Part shown: in pieces, positions 21,952 through 34,902 of the stretch
Position numbering within the stretch: the first letter of the stretch is position 1
Layout of the letters: each line of letters starts with the position of its first letter
From: Cystobasidiopsis lactophilus
Lineage: Eukaryota > Basidiomycota > Agaricostilbomycetes > Agaricostilbales > Chionosphaeraceae
NCBI GenBank assembly: GCA_001599975.1
Contig: BCIO01000005.1
Coordinates: 186,001-250,000, forward strand
DNA length: 64,000 nt
Direction: 5' to 3'
Position numbers and translations under genes: made by a program
The notes under the pieces: generated by a model
Databases searched by the model: none
What the model was told of the DNA's origin: nothing
The model's input: only the letters and a program-made list of their open reading frames with translations

Positions 21952-22906
21952 CGTTTCCTTCTCTAGCAATGGCTGTTGCTTGAAGACACGCAGCCGTGCC
22001 GAACAGCGGGGTTACCCCATGCTTGAAAGGGCTGATCTCTGCCTTCTCCACTCGCTCGAGCTCAAGGCGCCACCTTCAAGGAAACGCGGTCCGCTTTGCC
22101 GAGGCCTTCAGCCTAAAAATCGATTCTCGTTATGATGGAGACGGAGAGGAAGACTGAGCCGCGGTGTAGGTCGAGGAACCGCATGTCTGCCCACGGCGAT
22201 TTTTGGTGGCAAAAGTCGAAGAGGCGAGCTTGTCCTCCTCCCGTCTTGTTGCCCTTCTTAGCTGTGGTCATTATGCCATCTCTAAATTCTGATGTATTCG
22301 CCCAGAAGGGAGAAGACCATCTGAAAATCCGTTGCGCCCTCGAACTTCTGCCGCGTCACGTTGAACTGAATGTCTCGAATGTGTCTTCGGGTGGTTGCAG
22401 GCCATTTCCACTGCCATCCTAGTTGGGAGTTGCTCTGTGTATAGTCTCCTTCGTCGGACGTCATCTCTACCCGTCCGCCATGCTGCCCGTCCACCATGCT
22501 GCCCTTTCAACTGGAAGCTTGGTCTTCGGAGTCAGGTTTGGATGCGCCCTTTTCGAGAGGCCTTTTATAAGGGGCGCCAGTCAAAAGCCGCGATTTGCTC
22601 CCGCAGATGCTTACCCTGTACGATGAACGTCTTCCGGGGTTGAATCTTCCTCCATTTGCTGTCAATTCATTCGCCGTGCAAAAAGAATGTCCAAGAGGCA
22701 TCAGCCGATTGCACGCCAGAATTTCTTCAGAGACGTCTGTACAATTGTGACGGATTCGGTGCAGTCCTTCGTTTCAAATGTCGCAGAATAAAACGAGCGC
22801 CCGTCTACCTTTTTAACCAGAGAAACGGAAAGCTCCTGGCGCGCTTCGATGACTGATGTGAATACAAGTCGACGGCGTACTTGGAACGAGCACTGACGTC
22901 GTGATT
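21952..22906. other. intergenic with short tandem repeat
   Basis: No recognisable gene. A 16-base unit (CGTCCRCCATGCTGCC) is tandemly repeated twice at 22472-22503 with one mismatch. The SDR promoter lies at the left end. Confidence 0.35.
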
Positions 22907-23374
22907 ATGATCCAGATCTATGAAAAGGACAACTGGGAGACCTACGGGCTTGTTATCTTGACCGACCCGAATGAGGATACTGTCTCGCGAGCCGCAGAGC
23001 GCATCTGTGACAGACTCAACCCAGACGTCCTGCGCCAGCAGCATCATTGTCTGGACGAGGAAGCCAGCGCGAAACTTGCCGCAACCTTTCTCGATACAGC
23101 CAAAACCTCGCTTAGGCACGACAACTTGGTTCTCTATTTGCTGCGCGACACCAAGCGCGATATTTACAAGATTGTCGGCTGTTGTCAAGCTAGCTTCAAG
23201 CCTGACAAATTCGTTCGAGACGAGGCCAAAGACGTCGAAGGACTTCCCCCGACGTACCAGATTTTGACTCCCAAGGGACACTCGCCGCGGCCAATTTGCG
23301 CCTTCTTTCTAAAGAAACTTCTTGTCCGCTGTCAACGAGCTGTCAAACCGAGATTGCACAGTTCTGGTATCTGA
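22907..23374 (+). CDS. hypothetical ORF
   Basis: Starts MIQIYEKDNWETYGLVILTD and reads on as a compositionally protein-like frame (LAATFLDTAKTSLRHDNLVL, YLLRDTKRDIYKIVGCCQAS). No family recognised. The frame after about 23265 (ILTPKGHSPRP..) loses that character, so an intron or the true end may lie there. A 158-codon frame on the opposite strand covers the same bases (23281-22805); the plus-strand reading is preferred because it looks more like a folded protein, but neither is secure. Confidence 0.35.
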   Translation: MIQIYEKDNWETYGLVILTDPNEDTVSRAAERICDRLNPDVLRQQHHCLDEEASAKLAATFLDTAKTSLRHDNLVLYLLRDTKRDIYKIVGCCQASFKPDKFVRDEAKDVEGLPPTYQILTPKGHSPRPICAFFLKKLLVRCQRAVKPRLHSSGI

Positions 23375-23452
23375 GCATCCTCTACTAGCCTGAAGAGCTT
23401 GCTGACCTGGCTGCTGTGCTGCCGACCCACAGACGACGCAATTACTGGCAAA

Positions 23453-24817
23453 ATGGCCCGCTTCGAGGACCTGCCCAACGAGCTCATTATGGCGATCTTC
23501 GAAACAGCTGCGAGACAAAAGCAGTTAGACTTCCACTTTGATGGCAAGCTTGGCCGGTTCTGCCACAGAGCCTTCTTTGGCCTCGGCAGTTGGCGGTTGA
23601 CGAATCTATTGACGGAGGCAAACTGCCGGCACAACCCCTTTGTCATCCACATCGATGACCTGCTTTCCTTCGATGCCACGCAGATTGCTCATTGGATCGG
23701 ACATGCGAAATTCCAATTGCACGCCCATATCAAGCAAGTCGCGCTCTATATCAAAATTCGCGAAAGAGACGGCGTCGTGAACGAAGGCGCTTCCTCCTTT
23801 GAGGAGGTCAAACAAGCCATCAAATCACTCTTCCCTCTCGCATTTCCTCACGGCGGCCCGGCAGATTTCACTGTGACGGTGAATCCCATCTCAGCCGCTG
23901 CAGCCGCGGATGCATTGGGCTTCAGCAGATGCCTGCGAGAGCTCCATCAATATGGACCTATCACAAGGCTCCACCTGCCACAACATCCCAACCCTCTCCA
24001 GCTCGACGGCCGTTCCTTCGAACGCGTCCTGCGATACTGCCCGGCCTTAGCTGACTTGTCGATGGGCACTTACAAAGAGCCACCAAGTTTGCACCTCGCG
24101 CCTTTGGAGCACCTTTTTTCGCTAGAAGTCTACAACAACCAAGCTTTTGATGGAGACCTGAACGAATACATTGGTTTCTTCGAGTTCGCGCCATGCCTTC
24201 GCCACCTTTGGCTTCAACTCAGCGAGGACAATTGGAGGAAGCGATTGTCGTACTTGCCACCTTCAGTCACCACGCTCATTTTATTGGCGAGCTCCTTTAG
24301 ATCCACCGAGGATGAAGGCACATCTTTTTTATTCACCCACCAATGCTTGGCCCAACTCACGAACTGCGTTCAAATCGAGCATCTTCGACTCATGGACTTT
24401 GATGAAAAGCCGTTAGACTTTTCAGATTGGGAACCGAGCGAAGTGGTGGACCTGATGGCAGTTTGGCCCACTGGAGTTACCGAAGCAATGTTTGACCTAC
24501 GCCTTCGAAGCACACACGAATTGGCACAGCTGGTCGAGAACCTCCGATCTTTCGGTAACTTCTCACTGTCCGGGCGACTGAGGGTGGAGGCCTACGCAAG
24601 CGCCGAGTCGATGTTCGACTCCGACCATTGGATGGATGAAGGCAGGGCTGACGACCTAATGAACCTCTTGGAAAAGTTGTGCCTCGATCGTGGCTTATGC
24701 TTAGAAGTCTTTGAGACGGAAGAGGATTGCTCTGGGTGGGAGATCTGTTCAAGATGCCAATTGGTCCATGCGCCAGCAGAGTGCGCCATCTTGTCTTCCA
24801 GTGGCAGTTCTTGCTGA
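23453..24817 (+). CDS. F-box protein
   Basis: Single-exon gene of about 454 residues. The N-terminus MARFEDLPNELIMAIFETAA is a standard F-box, the segment that binds Skp1 in SCF ubiquitin ligases. The rest (residues ~60-450) alternates short hydrophobic strands and helices with leucine-rich-repeat-like spacing (RCLRELHQYGPITRLHLPQH, LEHLFSLEVYNNQ, CLRHLWLQLSED, QIEHLRLMDFDEKPLDFSDW), as in fungal F-box/LRR-like proteins with unassigned substrates. The Cys-rich end SGWEICSRCQLVHAPAEC is unusual. An in-frame ATG at 23399 would add 18 residues; the F-box fits the later start. It lies about 0.6 kb upstream of FAS2 on the same strand. Confidence 0.8.
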   Translation: MARFEDLPNELIMAIFETAARQKQLDFHFDGKLGRFCHRAFFGLGSWRLTNLLTEANCRHNPFVIHIDDLLSFDATQIAHWIGHAKFQLHAHIKQVALYIKIRERDGVVNEGASSFEEVKQAIKSLFPLAFPHGGPADFTVTVNPISAAAAADALGFSRCLRELHQYGPITRLHLPQHPNPLQLDGRSFERVLRYCPALADLSMGTYKEPPSLHLAPLEHLFSLEVYNNQAFDGDLNEYIGFFEFAPCLRHLWLQLSEDNWRKRLSYLPPSVTTLILLASSFRSTEDEGTSFLFTHQCLAQLTNCVQIEHLRLMDFDEKPLDFSDWEPSEVVDLMAVWPTGVTEAMFDLRLRSTHELAQLVENLRSFGNFSLSGRLRVEAYASAESMFDSDHWMDEGRADDLMNLLEKLCLDRGLCLEVFETEEDCSGWEICSRCQLVHAPAECAILSSSGSSC

Positions 24818-25452
24818 TAATATCTCTGATCGGACAGCTGCTTCATCGCTGCCTAAGCTACCTAGCATCGACCCAATGCCAAGGCTACTTAACTTTGCCA
24901 CCCTCTTCTCCACCATTTTGTCTTCAACATTTCCCCTTTCCCCAGCCAGATTTAAGCTTCTCTGACACTCTCTCGTATGCTTCGGTATTGTTTATGGCTG
25001 GAGCTCTTCTAACAGATAGCATGCAGCCACTCGTTTTACAGCACCAGCCGTGCTTGTAAAGATGTGCCGAAAAATTCTTTTGGTTTCGCAATCTCAGAAT
25101 GTTAGTGGTTGTCTTGACTTCAGCGTGCATTCTAACTGAATACAAAGTGTCCGAACAGACGCTCTCCCGCTCCTCCTCTTCCCTTCCGAAGTCCCTTCGC
25201 CTCGTGTCTGTCTCCCCGCTCTCCGTCTCCCCGGCCCTTGTTTTCTCCTGTACATAGGCTTTGTCTCCAAACCAAGCAGTCGCTGAATCAGCCTGTGCAA
25301 TTTGCCACGTCGACGCTCTACACCACAGGCCGACGTGTCCCGGTGCGGAAGCCCCAAAATTGGGCCGGCCGCTCTGCTTGGGGGCAAGTTGTCCGTTATC
25401 AGCCAGGACTCTCACTGCAGAGTCTCTTTGGCATCAACAACCAACTACAAAA
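24818..25452 (+). promoter_or_regulatory. FAS2 upstream region with pyrimidine-rich leader
   Basis: Between the F-box stop and the FAS2 ATG. From about 25150 to 25250 the plus strand is strongly C/T-rich (runs such as CTCCTCTTCCCTTCC and CTGTCTCCCCGCTCTCC), a common feature of highly expressed fungal core promoters and 5' leaders. The start context is CAAAAATGGTC. No specific transcription-factor site is claimed. Confidence 0.45.
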
Positions 25453-28400
25453 ATGGTCGCTGCGCCCGTCGAGGTCGAGGAGCTGCCGTTGGCGCTGTCG
25501 TTGACGTTCGACAAGGCGAGCTCGTTGATCGACTTTACGCTGTTCGAGAGCACCGAGTTCTCCGCTGAGCCCGTGCCTCTGCACCTCAAATACGAGTACG
25601 CGCCCGACTGTGGCTTTGCGCCGAGTGAGTCTGCGGAGGTTCATGCAGCCGCCGAATCCGCGCTCAAAAGTTTGTTGCTGCCAGTCCGCGAATTGGTCGA
25701 CGACCGCAATGAGCGCATCAGTGAGCCGTCCTGTTGCTGCTGGTGATAGCGCACAAGCTAACACAACGCAGAGCAACACTACTGGAAGCTGTGGGGCTTG
25801 GACGCGGACGACAAGGCCGGCCAAGGCATGTCGACGCTCAAGTCGGACAGCCTGTTCGAGGGCGAAGAGGTCACCATCAAGTCTGAGGACATTGAGCAGT
25901 TCTGCAAGGGTGCGTTGCTGTCTACACTATCATCCCGAGGCGAGATTCATAATGGCGATGGCTTGCACAGTTGTCGGCAACCAGCAAGAGAGCTACAAAG
26001 GTAAGTCGTCCGACTGGCAGGTCCCCATGGACTTTGCTATCAAGCTCGGCTGGAAGAGCATCATGAAGGTGTGCTGCCTGTCTTCATTGTAGATCAACCG
26101 ATCGCTTTAACAAGGTCCATACAGAGCATCTTCCCCAAATCGATCGACGGCGACCTGATCCGCCTGTTGCACCTCAACAACGGCTTCACCTACCTGCCCG
26201 AAGCCCCCCGTGCGCTCAAGGTCGGCGACCGCGTCACCTCGTCCTCCCGGATCACCTCGGTCACCAACTCCGAGTCCGGCAAGACCGTCTCCGTCAAGGG
26301 CACCGTCTTCCTCCTCGAGGGCTCCACCCGCACGCCCGTCATCGAGGTCGAGTCTGCCTTCCTCTACCGCGGCAAGTTCGAGGACTTCCCGACCACTTTC
26401 GAGAGCAAGACCGAGCCGGCCTACTCCTTGACCCTCAACTCGGAGCAGGACATCGCTGTGCTCAAGTCCAAGGACTGGTTCGACTGGGACGATGAGCGCG
26501 TCGTCATCAAGCCCGGCACCGCCCTGATCTTCCGCTTGGAGTCCTCCTACCACTTCAAGGCCAAGGACGTCTTCTCCTCCGTCGAGTGCACCGGCGCCAT
26601 CACCTTGGCCTCCCAGGAGGTGCGCGGCGGCAAGCGCCCGGCTTCCGTCGGCGAAGTCAACTATGCCTCGTCCGGCCCGACCAAGGGCAACCCGGTCGTC
26701 GAATACCTCAAGCGCCATGGCACCTTGTTGGACCAGCCCTTCATGTTTGCCTCGCCCTACACCTTGACCTCGGCCTCCAACCCGTCGGTCATCGTCACCC
26801 CGGACAGCAACTTGGACTACTCCAACATTTCGGGCGACGTCAACCCCATCCACGTCAACCCTTACTTCTCCGACTACGCTGGCTTGCCGGGCACCATCAC
26901 CCACGGCATGTGGTCCAGTGCCGCCACCCGCCGCGTTGTCGAGCAGGTCGCTGCCGAGAACAACCCCAAGCGGGTGGTCAGCTACAAGGCCAACTTCACC
27001 GGCATGATCTTGCCCGGCTCCACCCTGCACGTCGTCCTCCGCCACATCGGCCAGCACGCCGGCAACAAGCTGATCGAAGTGTCCACTATCAACTCGGAGA
27101 CGGGCGAGAAAGTGCTCGCTGGCTCGGCGGAAGTCGCGCAGGCCCAGACCGGCTACGTCTTCACCGGCCAAGGCTCGCAGGAGCAAGGCATGGGCATGGA
27201 GCTCTACGCCTCGAGCCCGGTCGCCAAGCGCGTGTGGGACCAGGCGGACGAGCACTTGGGCGCCGTCTACGGCTTCTCCATCATCGACATCGTCAAGAAC
27301 AACCCCCAAGAGCTCACCGTCCACTTTGGCGGTCTCAAGGGCCAGACCATCCGCAAGCGCTACATGGACCTCTTCTACCACACTGGTGCGTGCCTGTCCA
27401 TTCGAAGCTCTGTTTTTCAGGAGCTGATGGTGATTGCTGTTGCGCACAGCCGACAAGGACGGCAACGTGCGCGAGCTGCCCTTGTTCCCGGACATTGACC
27501 TGCGCTCGACCCGCTACACCTTCTCTTCGCCCACCGGCTTGCTCTTCGCCACTCAGTTCGCCCAGATCGCGCTCGTCGTAACTGAAAAGGCCGCATTCGA
27601 GGACATGCGCTCCAAAGGCCTGATCCAGGACGGCTGCCCCTTTGCCGGCCACTCGCTGGGCGAGTATTCGGCCCTAGCTTCCATCGCCGACGTCCTGCCC
27701 ATCTCTGCCTTGGTCGATGTCGTCTTCTACCGAGGCATCACCATGCAGCGCGCCGTCGAGCGAGACGCTTTGAACCGCAGCTCGTACGGCATGTGCGCCA
27801 TCAATCCGTGAGTTGCCCTTCCTTTTAAGACCTGCTGCGGTCTTGCTTAGAAGACCAATTCGCAGCTCCCGCATTGGCAAATCGTTCACCGAGACCGCCC
27901 TGCGTGAGGTGGTTGACTCCGTCTCCAAGCAGACCGATACCCTGCTCGAGATTGTCAACTTCAACGTCGAGGGACAGCAATACGTCGCTGCCGGCGAGCT
28001 GGTAGCCTTGCACTGCTTGGGCAACGTGCTCAACTTTATGAAGATGCAGAAGATTGACTTGGTGGGTTGATGGCTGCCTTTCAGAGTCTCAGACCTCGCT
28101 GAAGCTTCGGTCTTCCTTTCCTCACAGGGCAAACTGCTGGAGACAATGACCGTCGACGAGGTCAAAGCCAAGCTCGCTGAGATCATCGACGAGATCTGGA
28201 AGACTTCCAAGGCCTTGCAGGAGAAGGAGGGCTACATCAAGCTCGAGCGCGGCTTTGCTACCATCCCGCTGCCCGGCATTGACGTGCCCTTCCATTCCCG
28301 CTACCTCTGGGCCGGTGTCATGCCTTTCCGAACTTGTTGGTCACCTCTTCGCTTTTACTTCTTCGTCTTAGTTGATTCGATTCCCTCCCAGACTTGTCCA

Positions 28401-31400
28401 AGAAGATCAACCCAGCCGACTTGCGACCTGAGCTGCTCGAAGGCCGTTACATCCCCAACTTGGTTGCCGAACCCTTCGAGATTAGCAAGCCTTACGCCCA
28501 AAAGATCTACGACCAGACCATGTCGCCCCGCCTCGAGAAGGTCCTCACTTTTTGGGACGCCGAGAACTGGGCCGCCGACGAGAACCGCAGCAAGCTGGGC
28601 TACATCATCTTGGTGGAGCTGCTCGCCTACCAGTTCGCCTCGCCCGTCCGATGGATCGAAACCCAGAACCGCCTCTTCGCCGAGTTCAAGGTTGAGCGTC
28701 TGGTCGAATTGGGCCCTGGTCCCACGCTCGCCGGCATGGCCACTCGCACCCTGAAGCTGCGCTACGAGGCTCAGGACAACTCGAACGGCCTCACCCGCCA
28801 GATCTTCTGTGTCGCCAAGCACCAGAAGGAGATCTACTACCAGTTCGAGGATGCTGCCGAGGTGGAAGAAGCGCCTGAAGCCGACGCCGCTCCAGCTGCT
28901 GCCGCGCCCGCTGCTGCCGCCGCACCTGCCCCCGTTGCTGCTCCAGCTCCCAGCGCTGGCCCGGCCGCTTCGATCCCCGACGAGCCGCTCAAAGCTGTCG
29001 ACACCCTCCGTGTCATCATTGCCCAAAAGCTCAAGAAGCCCATCTCCGAAGTCCTGCTGGGCAAGGCCATCAAGGATCTTGTTGGTGGCAAGTCCACGCT
29101 GCAAAACGAAGTATGTTCTTGTCGACTGTTCCTCTATGTATATCACGGCTAACGTTGAGCGTAGATCTTGGGCGACTTGCAAGCCGAGTTCACTTCTGCT
29201 CCCGAGAAGGGCGAGGAGATGCCTTTGGACGAGCTCGGAGCCGCCCTCAACATCGGCTACGCTGGCACCCTGGGCAAGTACACCTCAGGTTTGATCTCTC
29301 GCCTGGTCGGTGCCAAGCTGCCCGGTGGCTTCGGTCTGTCGGCTGTCAAGGGTCACCTTTCTCGCGCCTGGGGTCTTGGCCCTGGCCGCGTTGACGGCGC
29401 TCTGCTTGTGGCTCTCACCATGGAGCCTCCCAAGCGTATCGGCACCGAGCCAGATGCCAAGAGCTGGCTCGATTCGGTCGCGCAAGCCTATGCTCAACAA
29501 TCTGGCGTCTCGCTCAGCGCTGGCGGCGCAACCGCTGGTGGCGGAGGCGGAGGCGGAGGCATGGTCATCGACTGTGAGTCGCGTTCCCCTCTGTCGGATT
29601 GCTCTTCTCACGGGAACGTCACAATCAGCCGAGGCTTTGGACGCCCTCCAAGGCCGCCAAAACGATTTGGCCAGCCAGCAGGTCGAGACCTTACTCCGCT
29701 TCCTCGGGAAAGACTCTCGTGCTGGACACCGTCTCCAAGACGCGCAGAAGCTGGAGACTCAGGCCTTGCAGGATCGCTTGGACTCGATCTTGAAGGAGCA
29801 CGGCGAAGACTACGTCAATGGCGTGCAGCCCGTCTTCGAGCCTCTTAAAGCCCGTCACTTCAACTCAGCCTTCAACTGGGTTCGACAAGATGCTCTCTGC
29901 ATGTTCTACGACATCATGTGAGTTTCTCTGGGCTTGATATGATGTGCCCACAATGCTGACATCGCTCAAATCAAGCTTTGGCCGCTTGACCACTGTCGAC
30001 CGAGACATCACGGCTCGCTGCCTTGTCATCATGAATCGTGCTGACCCCGTGCTTCTGGACTACATGCGATACCACCTCAACAACGTGGACGCTTCTCGCG
30101 GCGAGAACTACAAGCTGGCGAAGGAGTTTGGCTTGATGCTGCTCCAGAATTGCGAGGAAGTGCTCGGCACCGCGCCCCTTTACAAGGATGTCACTGTCCC
30201 AACCGCACCCAAGACTTCTGTCACGGCGACTGGCGACATCGTCTACTCGGAGGTCGCGCGCCCCAAGATCACCCGCTTGGAAAAATACGTGCTCGAGATG
30301 GCCGCCGGCACCAAGGTCACCCAGAACATGAACCTCGAAAAGGTTCACGATTCGATCTCCGACCTGTACAAGCTTGTCAAGTCGCAGCCTTCGATCTCCA
30401 AGCAGCACATGGCCGCTATCAAGGCGTTGTATGGCGAGGTCGCCAAGTCTCTGGGCAAGAGCGCGACCAGCATGCCCAACGGCCCGACCCACCGCTCGCG
30501 CCGTAGCAGCTCCCAGTTCTTGCGCCCCACGAAGATCGACCAGCCGACCCAAGTGGCCGAAGACAAGGTGCCGCTCTTGCACCTGCGCCGCAAGGTTGGC
30601 GCCGAGTGGGCCTACTCAGCTCGCCTCACCTCGCTCTACCTGGACGTGCTTAAGGACATCGCCACGGCTGGCACTTCGTTCGCTGGCAAGAACGCGCTCT
30701 TGACCGGCGTTGGTCGCGGCTCCATCGGCGTTGAAATTCTGCGTGGTCTGCTCGCTGGTGGCGCCAAAGTCGTTGTCACCACCTCCCGCTACTCCCGCTC
30801 TGTTGTTGAATACTACCAGGGCATCTACCAGGAGGTCGGCAGTCGGGGCTCGTCTCTCACTGTCGTGCCCTTCAACGGTGGCAGCAAACAGGTAAGCTAG
30901 CCCGTCCTATTTTCCCATCTTCAGATGGTTTACCGTTCGCTGGCAGGACGTGGAAGCTCTGGTTGAGTATATCTACTCAACCGATCCCGCGAACGGCCTC
31001 GACATGGATCTGGACTTCATCCTGCCCTTTGCCGCGCTCCCTGAGAACGGTCGCGAGATTGACGGCATCGACGACCGCAGCGAGCTTGCCCATCGCATCA
31101 TGTTGACCAACTTGTTGCGCTTGCTTGGCGCGGTCAAGGCTAAGAAGGCTTCCCGCCGCTTCATCACCCGCCCAACCCAGGTCATCTTGCCGCTCTCGCC
31201 CAACCACGGCCTGTTCGGCAACGACGGCCTCTACTCCGAGTCCAAGATCGCCTTGGAGACTCTCTTCAACCGCTGGGCCTCCGAGAGCTGGGGCGCCTAC
31301 CTCTGCCTTGCCGGCGCTGTCATCGGCTGGACTCGCGGCACTGGTCTCATGCTGCCCGCCAACACCGTGTCCGAAGGCATCGAGGAGAAGGGCTGCCGCA

Positions 31401-34400
31401 CTTTCTCTGCCAAGGAGATGGCCTTCAACATTTTGGGCCTCATGCACCCTCTCATGTTCGACGTTGCTCAGATCGAGCCTGTTTGGGCCGATTTCAATGG
31501 CGGCATGGGTGCTTTGACCGATCTTCACCTTCTCAGTGCCAAGGTATGCTCAAGTGCCGCTGTTCCCTTTCCCCTGCTAAACCGCTGCATGTCTGCAGAT
31601 CCGGGGCGACCTCAACACCTTGGCCTCTACTCGACGCGCCATCAGCTCGGATACTGCTCTCGACTTTGCTGTCACAAACGGCTCCGAGAACGAGCAGCTC
31701 CACAAGAAGATCGAGATCACTCCCCGCGCCAACTTCAACTGCAAGTTTCCGGACCTCAAGTCCTACGAAGAGCTCAGCGCATCCAAGCTGGCTGAACTTC
31801 GCGGTGTCATCGACCTCGAGAAGGTCTGCGTTGTCACCGGCTTTGCTGAAGTCGGCCCCTTCGGCTCTTCCCGAACTCGCTGGGAGATGGAGGCCACCGG
31901 CTCCTTCTCCATCGAGGGCCTGCTGGAGCTCGCCTTCATCATGGGTCTCATCCAACACTTCGACGGTCAGCTCAAGACCGGCAAGACCTACGTTGGCTGG
32001 GTCGATGCCAAGACCAAGGAGCCCATCGACGAGAAGGAAGTGCGCCAGGCGTACGAGAAGCATATCTTGGAGCACACCGGCGTCCGCCTCATCGAGCCTG
32101 AGCTCTTCCGCGGCTACGACCCCAACCGCAAGGGCTTCACCCAAGAGGTCGAGCTCCAGCACGACTTGGAGCAGATCGAGACGTCTGCCGCCGAGGCTCA
32201 GAAGTTCAAGCTCGAGCACGGCGACAAGGTTGACGTGTGGGAAGAAGGCGACAAAGTGCTTGCCAGGTTCAAGAAGGGTGCCAAGGTTCGTCGGCTTCAC
32301 ATTGCTAATAACACGTCTCACTCTTCGCATGTGCAACAGATCCTGGTGCCTAAGGCCGTCAAGTTCGACCGCTTGGTTGCGGGCCAGATTCCGACTGGCT
32401 GGAATGCCAAGGTCTACGGTGCGTCACTTGTTTATGCCACTGTATTCGTGTTTTCTCAACTTGTGGACAGGTATTCCGGACGACATTATCAACCAGACCG
32501 ATCGCACCTCGCTGTGGGCCTTGGTCTGCGTGGCTGAGGCTCTCATGATGTCCGGCATCACCGACCCTTACGAGCTCTACAAGCACGTCCACCCATCGGA
32601 GGTCGGCTCCTCGTTGGGTTCGGGCATGGGTGGCATGACCAGTTTGTCGAAGATGTTCCGAGACCGCCGCGAAGAGAAGGATGTCCAGAACGACATCTTG
32701 CAAGAGACTTTCATCAACACGGTGGCCGGCTGGGTCAACCTGTTGCTGCTGTCGGCATCTGGCCCCATCAAGATTCCAGTTGGTGCTTGCGCCACTGCCC
32801 TCCAGTCCGTTGAGATTGCTTGCGACAGCATCTTGTCCGGCAAGGCAAAGGTGATGATCGCCGGTGGCTTCGACGACTTTTCCGAGGAAGGCAGCTACGA
32901 GTTCGCCAACATGAAGGCCACCAGCAACTCGCTCACCGAGTTCGCCAGCGGCCGCGAGCCCAACGAAATGTCTCGCCCCACTACCTCGACGCGAGCTGGC
33001 TTCATGGAGTCGCAAGGCTGCGGTGCCCACATCATCATGTCGGCTGCCACCGCCATCAAGATGGGCGCTACCATCTGTACGTTGCTTTGATCTGGAGATA
33101 ATGGACACAATTCAAACTCTAGGCAGATGGCATCATCGGCTACACTGCCACCGCTACCGACAAGGCTGGCCGTTCGATCCCTGCGCCAGGCCGTGGTGTT
33201 TTGAGCAGCGCTCGCCAAATCAATGGCGGCAAGAGCGCAGCCATGATCCTGGATCTCAAGTACCGAAAGCGACAGCTTGATTTCCGCCGGCGCCAGATCT
33301 CTGAGGTTCGTTTCATCGCAATCCTAGCAATTCTGTTGCTAAACAAAACAACGGAACTATGCAGTGGCTCGACAACGAGACTGAAATTCTCAAAGCCGAG
33401 CTCGAAGCCAACCCCGCCAATTCTGATGCAGCTGATCTTTTGTCGACGCTCAAGTCCGAAGCCCAGCGCCAGGAGTCCGAGGCCATGGCCACCTATGGCA
33501 TGCTCGAGGGCCAGGACAACAGCATTGCGCCTCTCCGCCGCGCTTTGGCCGTCTGGGGCCTCACCATTGACGACATTGGCGTCGCCTCGTTCCACGGCAC
33601 CTCGACTGTGGCCAACGACAAGAACGAGAGCAACGTTTTCAACTCGCAGTTCCAGCATTTGGGCCGCAGCAAGGGCAACGCTTGCCCTGTCGTGGCTCAG
33701 AAGTGGCTTACTGGCCATCCTAAGGGAGGCGCCGCTGCGTGGATGATGAACGGCATGGCCCAGACCGTGCTTTCGGGTCTCATCCCAGGTGAGCTTTGCC
33801 CAGGGCTCACCGTTGCGATGTGCTTGCTCATGTCGTCCTGCAGGCAACCGCAACAACGACAACTTGGGTGCCGAGTTGGCTAACTTCGAGCTCCTTGTGT
33901 AAGCTCGCAGTCCTGTGTCCAATGTGCAGCCGCTGACAAGCGCGTTGTACTTCAGCTATCCTTCGCGCTCCATCCAGACCGACGGCATCAAGTGCGGTCT
34001 GCTGAAGTCCTTCGGTTTCGGTCAAGGTGCGTTGCCTTTGCAGGCTCTGATAGCGGTATACTGAGAATGAGAGCCCATCAGTTGGTGGCGAGGCGCTTCT
34101 CATCCACCCCGACTACCTTTTGGCCTGCCTGGACGCCAACACCCACGCTGCCTACGTCAAGGCCAACGCCGAGCGCGCGGACGGCGTGTACCGCAAGTTT
34201 AACGACCTGTTCGTCTCGAACAACCTCATCCAGCTCAAGGAGGCTCCTCCCGTGCGTTGCATTATGTTTTGAGCCAGCAAGTACCATTGCTCATCGTGGC
34301 CCAATTTCTACAGTATACTCCCGAGCTGGAAGGCACCGTGCTGCTCAACCCGCTGGCGCGCGCGGCCAAGGATGCCACCGGTTCCTACACCTTCACCTCC

Positions 34401-34902
34401 AAGTCGATCCCGGCTTCTGTGCCGATCGCCGCCGACCTGGCGAAGGCTGCTGCCTCGTTGGCCACCAAGGCTGGCGACAACGTTTTTGGCGTCGGCACCG
34501 ACGTCGAGCTCATCTCGGCCGTCCCCTCGTCCAACGTCAACTTTGTCGAGAAGAACTTTACCTCGGCTGAGGTCGAATACTGCCAGTCGGCACCCGATTC
34601 GCAGGCCAGCTTTGCAGGCCGCTGGAGCGCCAAAGAAGTGAGCTTTTCTTCCCAGGCCCGCAAAGAAATCAAAGCTGACTGCAAATCCACAGGCCGTCTT
34701 CAAAGCGATGAAGACTTCCTCCAAGGGCGCTGCGGCCGCCATGAACGAGATCGAGATTGTCGCCGAGAAGACGGGCGCGCCGAGCGTCAAGCTGCACGGC
34801 CAAGCCAGCTTGGCGGCCGAGTCGCAAGGCATCAAGTCGTTCCAACTCAGCATCAGCCACGCGGACGGCGTTGCCATCGCTGTGGCCATCGCTCAAAAGT
34901 AG
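25453..34902 (+). CDS. FAS2: fatty acid synthase large subunit: DH-MPT-ACP-KR-KS-PPT
   Basis: Cytosolic type I fungal fatty acid synthase. Twenty-two exons (first 25453-25720, last 34693-34902; 21 introns of 49-66 bases, all GT-AG) join in phase to 2753 residues. It starts where yeast Fas1 follows its enoyl reductase (RIKQHYWKLW; FCKVVGNQQE) and contains: dehydratase with [10 protein letters not shown], His ~411; malonyl/palmitoyl transferase [12 protein letters not shown], Ser ~657; then direct fusion to the alpha chain ([16 protein letters not shown]); an Ala/Pro linker and one carrier domain, [11 protein letters not shown], Ser ~1077; ketoreductase [15 protein letters not shown] (~1557); ketosynthase with GACATALQS, Cys ~2181, and [10 protein letters not shown]; and C-terminal phosphopantetheinyl transferase [18 protein letters not shown] (~2634 on). 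Acetyltransferase and enoyl reductase are absent and must be on a separate FAS1 gene. Exons 14 (79), 18 (55) and 19 (71 bases) are small. Confidence 0.96.

Noticed and set aside
26107-27495. 462-codon open frame antisense to FAS2 exon 4
   Set aside because: It mirrors the codon bias of the sense strand (third-position C/G), has low-complexity Gly/Val/Asp/Leu composition and no family resemblance. Similar antisense frames lie over other FAS2 exons.
28860-29165. Second carrier domain in FAS2, as in R. toruloides
   Set aside because: Only one GGKST site is present; the preceding 40 residues are an Ala/Pro-rich linker with no second phosphopantetheine motif.
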